Source of the DNA: Proteles cristata cristata
Lineage: Eukaryota; Chordata; Mammalia; Carnivora; Hyaenidae
Assembly: GCA_017311185.1 (NCBI GenBank)
Contig: JAESUZ010001746.1
Coordinates: forward strand, 434,001 to 498,000
Direction: 5' to 3'
DNA: 64,000 nt
This document shows positions 56,785 to 64,000 of this stretch, in pieces. Position 1 is the first letter of the stretch. The number at the start of each line of letters is the position of its first letter. Below the pieces are notes generated by a model. It had not been told where the DNA came from. It searched no databases and saw nothing but the letters and a program-made list of their open reading frames with translations. A program made the translations under genes and the position numbers.

Positions 56785-57490
56785 TTACCAAAGAATGGCA
56801 AGCTTGGCTGGCGGCTGGTTGCTCTGAAAGCCAGTACTCAAGAAATGAGTTGTGATTGAAAAGGAATAGGAGGCAATAACTGGGTGGCTCAATCAGTTAA
56901 ACGTCCATCTTCCACTCAGGTCATGATCTCATGCTCCGCGTCAGGCTCTGTGCTGACAGCTCAGTGCCTAGAGTCTGCTTCGGATTCTGTCTGTCTCTCT
57001 CTCTCTGACCCTCCCCTGCTCATGCTGTTTGTCTCTCCCAGAAATAAATAAAACATTAAAAAAAAAAAAAAAAAGGGAATAGGAGCTTTATTCAGGAGGC
57101 CAGCCACCTGCAGAGAAAGCAGACTCTTGTCCAAAAACCAACCTTAAGATTTCTCCGTGGCCCCTAAGTTTTTATTGTTTTAACTTTTTTACAGGACCCC
57201 AATGTTTTTAAAGGAATGTTAGGGCTATTAATCACTAAAAGGGGAGCACGGTGGTTTGTAAGGCTTCTTGATTGCATGTAGAATGGGCAGTGCCAGCTAG
57301 AGACATTACTTGGAGGTTGTGTACAAGAGAGGTTGCCCTAGGGGAGGTTTGTGTAAGGTTTGGTTTCCAGTCTTCCTAGAAAAGAATGTATGATCTATAG
57401 ATATACAAAGAAAGGATTAATGAATCACATGGAAAGGTACTTGCTAAAATTAAAAGTCTAATAAGTTGGTCAGAGGGGCCAAGAGGGAGA
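56785..57490 (-). repeat. ERV-type solo LTR (inferred), minus strand, split by a SINE
   Basis: On the minus strand the 3' part reads gtggctggcctcctgaataa then agctcctattccc, an AATAAA-containing R region. After the SINE it continues caatcacaactcatttcttg, a U5-like end. No internal retroviral genes flank it. The outer boundaries are not resolved. Confidence 0.5.
56873..57071 (+). mobile_element. CAN-SINE inserted in an LTR, plus strand
   Basis: The head is diverged (gcaataactgggtggctcaa) and the tail ends in about 17 A. Flanks aaaaggaataggag (56,859-56,872) and aaagggaataggag (57,072-57,085) duplicate LTR sequence. Confidence 0.95.
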
Positions 57491-57611
57491 CTTCACACCT
57501 ATATGGATAAGTACACGAAATGCTACCAAAACAAGTGCAGCAATTTAAAGACAGAAATTGTCAAATTGTATTAAAACAAAGTGAGAACCAACTATATATT
57601 GTATATAGAAA

Positions 57612-57821
57612 ACATTATTTTATTTTATTGTTTTATTATTTTATTTTGTTTTTTATTTTAGAGAGAGAGAGGCATGAGCAGGAGATAAGGACAGAGGAGA
57701 GAGATAAAGAATCTTAAGCAGACTCTATGCTCTAAGGAGACCAATGGGTTCAATATTGGGGATCATGACCTGAACTGAAATCAAGAGTCATAAACTTAGC
57801 TGATTAAGCCACTGAGCTCCC
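57612..57821 (-). mobile_element. CAN-SINE, older subfamily, minus strand
   Basis: A T-rich start with TTTTA units, then gagagagaggcatgagcagg, aaatcaagagtcataaac and ttaagccactgagctcccc. Diverged. Confidence 0.88.
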
Positions 57822-57834
57822 CCCTACAAAGCAT

Positions 57835-58560
57835 AATTTCAAAATATAAAGCAAGATAAAAGGATGTAAAAGGATTTATTTCATAATTAGTAAGTGGTCA
57901 ATTCACTATGATTCTAATATGTATACACCTAATAACAATCTTCAAAACACAATAAGAAAGAACTGCCGAGCATGAAAAAAAAAAAAATAGAGAAATTTAC
58001 AGTTGTAGTTGTAATTTACTTAATATCAGCAAGTAAATAGAAGATTTGGAAAATTTGGAAAAACTCTCAAAAATTTACTCATTAAAATGAATAGAATAAT
58101 CCAGCTAATAATAGTAGAGTACATATTATTTTAAAGTGCACACAGAAAATTTTGCAAGATAGATCAATCACATTCTAATACATAAAACAAACCTTACAAA
58201 AACCTAAAATCATGCAAAGAGTATTCTCTAACTTTTCTTAAAAGATTCAAAATGGAAAGATACTGAGAAAATATCTACACATTTGAAAATTAAATAATGC
58301 ATTTCTAAATAATGCACCATTAAAGAAAAAATCCAACAGAACACTGAAATTGTTTTGAACTAAATAAGTATTAAAATGTAATATATTAAATGCATTGGCA
58401 AAGACTAAATTTATAATAACATAGGAATTTTAAGTACCAAAATCTCAGAATAGATAAATGTCTCAAATTAATGATTTAATTATCTACCTCCAGAACCTAT
58501 TAAAAGAAGTTCAAAGGAAAATAAAAGCAAAAGTAAATAGCAAAAGAATTTAGAGCTGGA
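57835..58560 (+). repeat. L1 ORF2 relic (endonuclease to pre-RT part)
   Basis: The order atgtatacacctaataacaa, gcacacagaaaattttgcaa, cattctaatacataaaacaa, tttgaaaattaaataatgc and ctacctccagaacctattaa follows a conserved L1 ORF2 segment. Frames are broken, and both L1 ends are missing. Confidence 0.7.
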
Positions 58561-58980
58561 TTTCAAAAGGATATTTGCCAACTCCTTCTTATCATTAGCT
58601 AAAATTACTTTGTTAGCTGATTCATCTTGTTCATTCAGCCCAATAACTATTTTGCTCAACAAACATCCCAGGTTTATTCATTCCTCAGAAGCTTTGTATT
58701 GCTAATACCTCTTATTTAAAGATTGGGCACATGTAATCATTCTGCTGACAAGATCCCTAACTTCACATTCGGGAGAATGGTATGTTAATAGCTCAAAAGC
58801 AACCAGGTCCAGAAGATTTGCACCTTGGATCAGCAAACCCTATATATCCAGGCCTTATTTGTTATTTGAAGCACTAGTTTACCAACATTCCTGTTTAGAA
58901 ATTATTACTTAACCTGGTTTATCAAATCACTGGTCAAAATATAGAATTACAATCCTTGTATATTTTAAATCAAAATATGG
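58561..58980. other. Unassigned sequence
   Basis: No feature was recognised. Confidence 0.35.
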
Positions 58981-59193
58981 AGGCGCCTGGGTAGCTCAGT
59001 CAGTTAAGCATCTGACTCTTGGTTTTGGCTCAAGGCATGATCTCATGTTTTCATGACTTTGAGCTCCATGTCGGGATCTGGGTTGGCAGTGCAGAGCCTG
59101 CTTGGGATTCTATCTCTTCAACTCTCTCTCAGGCCCTTCTCCACTCACACTTTCTATCTCTCTCAAAAATAAATAAAATAAACTTTAAAAAAT
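58981..59193 (+). mobile_element. CAN-SINE, plus strand, with target duplication
   Basis: aggcgcctgggtagctcagtc, with the older gactcttggttttggctca variant. Flanks aaatcaaaatatgg (58,967-58,980) and aaataaaaatatgt (59,194-59,207). Confidence 0.95.
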
Positions 59194-59209
59194 AAAAATA
59201 AAAATATGT

Positions 59210-60829
59210 AATTTTTTAAATGTCCATGTCTAACTAAACCTTTGGGAGAACTTCTGTGTATTCCCAGCAGGCTAACTTGGTACAATCAATCTGTCATTTA
59301 CCAGCTAACTTTGAGGTGATAAGGATGACTCCTAGTGCCCACATATTGTACTTCTAAAGACAATGAGATTCAAATTGGGTCATAGATTAAACAATTTTTA
59401 AATACCTCTCAAGAGGAAGTTAGTTTTCCTGTATTATTTTTGACTTTATAACAAGCATCAAGCATTTGTGTTCTGGCTTTTGTTGCTGATTTTCATGAAC
59501 ATAGCTGTAGGAATGGAAAACACTTTTGGAATCAATACACTAGGGACTTTGTGGTCATAATTTAATTGCTTGTCACAGTATATTTCATGACTCCTTACTG
59601 TGTGACACCTTGATTTCATAATAAAATAATTAGTCTAATTACATAAACAAGTCAAGCTTTTAAAAAGAAATTCGTTTTAATTTCAGATTTTTGCTATCTC
59701 ATGGTGATAAAGTAATTTCTGGAAAATCGTGTTCCAAGGATATCATTTAGTTCCAACAACCTGATTGAAAGTATTATGAAAAAGAAATTTGCTTGGTTAC
59801 AGTAATGTCAAAAATAGTCTTCTCACATTTAATAACGAATATCCCACTTTCCTTTAGATATACAACTTTTACTAATATAACCCAAGAACATAATCCTAGG
59901 TGTGTGACATATGTACAAACAAACAATGCAAGAAATACGTGATATGCTGAAACAGGGATGCTTCTAAAAGATTTATTTGGGCTGCTACTTGCTACGTAGT
60001 ATCCTCTGCCTCATGCTGATACTTACGGAGTCTCCCTTCGACTCAGATGAGGCAGTGAGTTTAAACTTCTTTCTTTTCCCCTAAACTACATAAGACTGAG
60101 CATCCCTTTCCAAACCCCTATCAGCGATTTGGGGAGATCATCATAGAATCCCCAAAGGGGAGAAACATTCTGTACGGCAAAAATCTACCCACATGGTTCT
60201 TCCCTATCCCCTCCAAATGCGATGCGTTAATGTAAACAAGCTAGAAGCTGATTGTAAGAATACAGTAATGATAGGCTTTGTTCAATTTCTGTACCTCTAG
60301 ATATGTGTGTTGTCAGGGCAAAGCTAACAAGATGCCAGATACCAAAGTCAACGTTGATCTTTATGAAATTCTTGGACCTAGGGGCTGCATCCTTGTCTAT
60401 AATGAGGCAAAGTTAAGAAAATAAAAGGTTTTTCAACCTGCAATTTTCACTTTATGGTTTTGTATAATATAAACCATGTCAGATGAAAATGTATGTTAAG
60501 TTATATGTTAAATATTCACATCACTATGGCACGGTTTACAAAAACATATTTCTGTTAGCACTTCCAGCAATTAGTGATCACAGCTTGGCTGCATGCTGGG
60601 ATCTCCTGATTCCTGGATTTTCCCCAACACTAAGTAAATCAGGCAGGGAGTGAGTCCTGGGAATAGTATTTTTGAAGTTGACCAGGGTTATCACGTATTG
60701 ATATAAATATTGTTGGGTATTTGTAAGAATATAGCATAAGATTTTAGTTATGCTTAATTATTACAAGGAATTTTGTGTTAAATTGTTATTCTTACCAAGG
60801 AAAGCTGTAACTGATAACAATAATAACTT
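59210..60829. other. Unassigned sequence
   Basis: 1.6 kb with no recognised repeat or gene. The 59,990-60,250 part is slightly G/C-richer. Confidence 0.35.
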
Positions 60830-60845
60830 AGAAATTCTCCCTCCT

Positions 60846-61079
60846 TGGGCGCCTGGGTGGCTCAGTCAGTTAAGCGTCTGACTTTGGCTCAGGTCATGAT
60901 CTCACAGTTCATGGGTTTGAGCCCCTCGTCGGGCTCTGTGCTGACAGCTAGCTCAGATCCTGGAGCCTGCTTCAGATTCTGTGTCTCCTGCTCTCTGACC
61001 CTACCTTGCTCATGCTGTCTCTCTCTCTCTCTCTTTCTAGCTCTCTCTCAAAATAAATAAAACATTAAAAAAAAAAAAA
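60846..61079 (+). mobile_element. CAN-SINE, plus strand, 15-bp target duplication
   Basis: gggcgcctgggtggctcagtc, a nearly complete body with an extra cagctagctcag, and a poly(A) end. Flanks agaaattctccctcc (60,830-60,844) and agaaatcctccctcc (61,080-61,094) differ at one base. Confidence 0.96.
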
Positions 61080-61094
61080 AGAAATCCTCCCTCC

Positions 61095-61479
61095 AATTGG
61101 CTGAAATAATCAGCAAAAAATATATATATTTTATGTGTTTGAATATAAACAAACAACAGCTATTCTTTTCCACAATTATATTTTTGTGGGCTATGATGTA
61201 ATTGTCTTAATTCCATAACAAAATTGCCAGCATTTCTCCAAAGGGGGAAAAAGAGAGCAATTTTAATCAATTAAAACTGCCTGGTGCCTCACTTCCTGTA
61301 ACACTTATCACGGAATGTGTAGTTATTTTGGCAAAGAGTGCAGATTAGCTCTACTATTCATTCATTTTTTTCTTCACCAGTAAAAAATGACTTCCAATTT
61401 TTAGCTGGACACATGATCGCTCGGAATAAATACTATATTCCCGATCTTTTACTGACACTAGGTATGACATGTATGACTA
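61095..61479. other. AT-rich sequence without recognisable features
   Basis: No feature was recognised. Confidence 0.35.
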
Positions 61480-61800
61480 ATTTGTGGCCCGTGAAGTGGA
61501 AGTAGAAGTGATATGTGTAACTTCTGAGAAGTTTTAAAAGAAGGGGTGTGTTCTATTCCTCTGTAGTTTATTTATTTATTGTGTTTCCTTCTTGGAAGAG
61601 GAGCTGCGATGGCTGGATCCAGAGCAGTCATGTGAGAGCACAAAAAAAAAAAACACCATTTGGGAGATGGCCAAGGAAAAGAGTAAAGAGTGTGGATGTC
61701 CGAGAGTCATGAAAACTTCGTATCTGAGCTGGGATGTTCGCATAGACACCCCTGAGGGAGGAGAGGAAATAAAAAGGTGTGTCTATATTGTTCAAAGAAG
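61480..61800 (+). repeat. Ancient repeat, same family as at 45.8 kb (not assigned)
   Basis: gaagtagaagtgatatgtgt followed by aacttctgagaagttttaaa parallels the 45,770 element. Short MER5-like sequence (cacattagaatcatcacgg) follows at about 61,818. ORFs on both strands at 61,592-61,852 are not supported. Confidence 0.4.
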
Positions 61801-62110
61801 TTCTTAGCCTTTCCTGCACATTAGAATCATCACGGCGATTTTCAAAACACATTAATGCTCAATCGTATCAAGTCCCTGGAAAAACGTTTATTGCCTGTAA
61901 GTTTCCACTCCATCACTTCCAACCCAAACTCATGTGCCTGTCATATGTGGACACCATGTCTTACAACTTGGAAATCTTGCTCACTCTCTTCACTTGTGCA
62001 GCTGAACTTATATTTCATTCTTCTGTAACCCCCGGGGGTGGGGCTGGGGGGAGTGGAATAGTATTTTCCTTATGTTGACTCCTATGTTGTCGAAATTTGA
62101 AAACAAAACA

Positions 62111-62334
62111 AGGGGCACCTGGGTGGCTCAGTCGGTTGAGCATTCAACTTTGGCTCAGTTCATGCTCTCACAGTTCATGAGTTTGAGCCCCGCATTGGGT
62201 TCTGTGCTGACAGCTCAGAGTCTGGAGCCTGTTTTGCATTCTGTGTCTCCTTCTCTCTCTGACCCTCCCCTGCTCATGCTGTCTCTTTCTCTCTCTCAGA
62301 AATAAATTTAAAAAAACATTTAAAAAATTTTAAA
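62111..62334 (+). mobile_element. CAN-SINE, plus strand, with target duplication
   Basis: ggggcacctgggtggctcag, full body. Flanks are tgaaacaaaacaa (62,098-62,110) and tgaaaacaaaacaa (62,335-62,348). Confidence 0.95.
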
Positions 62335-62349
62335 TGAAAACAAAACAAC

Positions 62350-62790
62350 AAAACCAAAAAATGAACAAACAAAAAACCCCAAACTGAATATTTGTTTTAT
62401 TTTCCAAGCTACATGTTTTCACATTCACCACATTCTAGAGTGTCTGTGTTTTCCTGAAGCAGGTCTAGGGGACCCCTATTCTCCCTTCTCACATGAGAAT
62501 CTGTTGAAAAAATATAAGTTAGCAAGCATTCATTGACATGGAGCTTAACTCAGCTGATTATTTCGTGAATTAATCAAATTTGGTGTTAGCAGAAATGAAA
62601 TTCCAAATCATAACCCTAACTGCACGATGTGGGGCAAGATGATAATCACTGAATCAGTGTCCTTACCTGAAAGTCAGAGATCTGAACAGGAATTCAGGAG
62701 ATTTTTGTAAAGTTTAAGTTAATAAAGTAAGTCATTTATTAACTTGTATGGTACTTGGAAACTCTTCAGCCCTTAAAAAGTGGTACTTGT
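62350..62790. other. Unassigned sequence
   Basis: No feature was recognised. Confidence 0.35.
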
Positions 62791-62791
62791 A

Positions 62792-63040
62792 GGGGCGCCT
62801 GGGCGGCTTAGTCGGTTAAGCGTCCGACTTTCGCTTAGGTCATGATCTCGCGGTTCGTGGGTTCGGGCGCTGCGTCGGGCTCTGTGCTGACTGTCAGCTC
62901 GGAGCCTGGAGCCTGTTTCAGTCTGTCACTCCCTCTCTCTCTGACCCTCCCCTGCTCACACTGTCTCTCTCTCTCTCTCTCCTAGAAATAAATAAAACAT
63001 AAAAATTTATTTTTTAAATAAAAAAAAAATAAATAAAAGG
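62792..63040 (+). mobile_element. CAN-SINE, young subfamily, plus strand
   Basis: ggggcgcctgggcggcttag, B-box altered to ggttcgggcgctg, then ctgactgtcagctcgg and cctagaaataaataaaac. The A/T-rich tail is long. No clear target duplication was seen. Confidence 0.96.
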
Positions 63041-63111
63041 CTTAATAAAGTCTCCTCGTGAATGTCCACCATACCCCCAAAAGGTAGTACCATCGCCTCA
63101 AGCACCGACCT

Positions 63112-63236
63112 ACAGTCAGAGCCCGGTGGGGATTCTCTCTCTCCCTCCCTATCTGTCCCTCCCCTGCTTGTTCACACGTGTGCTCTCTCTCTCTCTCTCT
63201 CTCTCCCTCTCAAAATAAATAAGCTTAAAAATAAAT
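63112..63236 (+). mobile_element. 5'-truncated CAN-SINE
   Basis: Only the 3' half (ggggattctctctctccctc) with a CT run and an aataaataagctt tail remains, close behind the previous SINE. Confidence 0.8.
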
Positions 63237-63339
63237 ACATAATGGTTATCTAATATGCTACGCAAGAATAAGGCATAATTAGTACTTTAATAAATCACGT
63301 TAATGTTCTATGAACTATGTCCATTGTATATTTTCAAAT

Positions 63340-63401
63340 ATTCCTTCCTTCCTCTTCTCTCCCTTCCTTTCTTCCTTCCTTCCTTCCATCCTTCCTTCCA
63401 A
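63340..63401 (+). repeat. (TTCC)n microsatellite
   Basis: Interrupted tetranucleotide run of ttcc with cttc and atcc variants. Confidence 0.93.
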
Positions 63402-63839
63402 CATAATTTTATGTACTTCATTTGGAACCCTCACTCCACCACCACATTCCATTCAGTTAGGTGAACAAACGACGAATCTGCCTGCTTTGACTGTTTAAAA
63501 TCTAGTCTCTTCTTTATTCAATCCTTCTCCTCAGCTCTGCCCCCACTGCTGGCTTGCTATCGTAATTCCTATAGCTTTGGAGCCCAAAAAACTCCCAGTC
63601 CTTCTGAATGTGCAACTCCAATTGTGCAGGCAGGAAAATGGAACTGAAGGAGGCAAGGGGATTTGAATTCATAGAAACAGTCTATTCTTCTGCCGTTTCA
63701 GAAGAGTAACTAATGTAGAGAGACACGGTTAAAAGCTTTCCAACAGGGGAAATTCTCAGAAAACGTAGGCTGTTGTTTTTTTTTTTTTCTCATATCTATG
63801 CTGGAAAGCCGAAAGCCACTTATTTTTAAAATGAGAGTA
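63402..63839. other. Unassigned sequence
   Basis: No feature was recognised. Confidence 0.35.
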
Positions 63840-64000
63840 GGGGGGCCTGGGTGGCTTAGTCGGTTAAGCGTCTGACTTTTGCTTAGGTCATGATCTCGCG
63901 GTTCGCGGGTTCGAGCCCCGTGTCGGGCTCTGTGCTGACTGCCAGCTCAGAGCCTGGAGCCTGTTTCAGTCTGTGACTCCCTCTCTCTCTGACCCTCCCC
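63840..64000 (+). mobile_element. CAN-SINE, young subfamily, cut by the window end
   Basis: Head ggggggcctgggtggcttag, B-box ggttcgagccccgtgtcgg and ctgactgccagctcagagcc. The tail lies beyond the window. Confidence 0.96.

Noticed and set aside
57835..58560. Active L1
   Set aside because: Only a central ORF2 segment remains, with broken frames and no 5' or 3' ends.
1..64000. CRISPR array, operon, prophage or bacterial system
   Set aside because: All signs are those of a mammalian nuclear genome. The regular repeats are SINEs and microsatellites, and there are no dense coding regions.

Overview
This window is non-coding nuclear DNA from a carnivore, almost certainly a cat (Felidae) or a close feliform. 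The main evidence is about 44 copies of a tRNA-derived CAN-SINE of the felid type. The head has an A-box-like tggcttagtcggttaag and a B-box-like ggttcgagcccc. It is followed by a ctgtgctgac...cagagcctggagcc body, a CT-rich stretch and an A-rich aaataaataaaacatt tail. The canid-type SINE (gggatccctgggtggcgc) was not seen. Ancient mammal-wide repeats (MIR, L2, MER5, MLT1-type LTRs) and degenerate L1 pieces are also present. I found no convincing protein-coding gene, RNA gene, CpG island or promoter. The window reads as intergenic or deep-intronic sequence. All family names come from recall of consensus signatures by eye; no database search was run.

Layout. 1-10 kb: an unassigned old repeat, a reverse L2, three SINEs, an LTR relic at 3.2-3.8 kb, and two L1 3' ends in opposite orientations (5.6-5.9 kb forward, 6.4-7.3 kb reverse). 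9.8-12.95 kb: a long, decayed forward L1 (old L1MB-like) with two SINEs in tandem inside it. 13-20.4 kb: L2 and MIR relics, then a repeat-poor stretch. No CAN-SINE occurs from 10.55 to 20.40 kb, the longest SINE-free interval here. It contains the only ORF with plausible splice sites (18,269-18,541, minus strand). 20.4-32 kb: very dense SINEs, an ERV-type LTR (20.8-21.3 kb), an MLT1 with a foreign central segment (22.46-22.98 kb), a microsatellite cluster with a 166-nt pure purine run (29.17-29.34 kb), and a pile of LTR relics with nested SINEs (29.95-31.3 kb).

32-43 kb: scattered SINEs, an L1 3' end with target duplications (38.36-38.92 kb), a reverse L2 joined to an L1 end (42.0-42.4 kb) and a perfect 26-bp tandem duplication (34.66 kb). 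43.0-48.2 kb: a second SINE-free interval. 48-64 kb: SINEs again, an ERV-type LTR split by a SINE (56.8-57.5 kb), an L1 ORF2 relic (57.8-58.6 kb), and a last SINE cut by the window end.

No set of genes works together here. The activity recorded is retrotransposition: L1-type target-site duplications flank many SINEs, and insertions are nested. The items most worth a second look are the candidate minus-strand exon in its SINE-free block, the purine/hairpin microsatellite, the tail-to-tail SINE pairs, and the SINE insertions at LTR poly(A) signals. I do not see an undescribed biological system.
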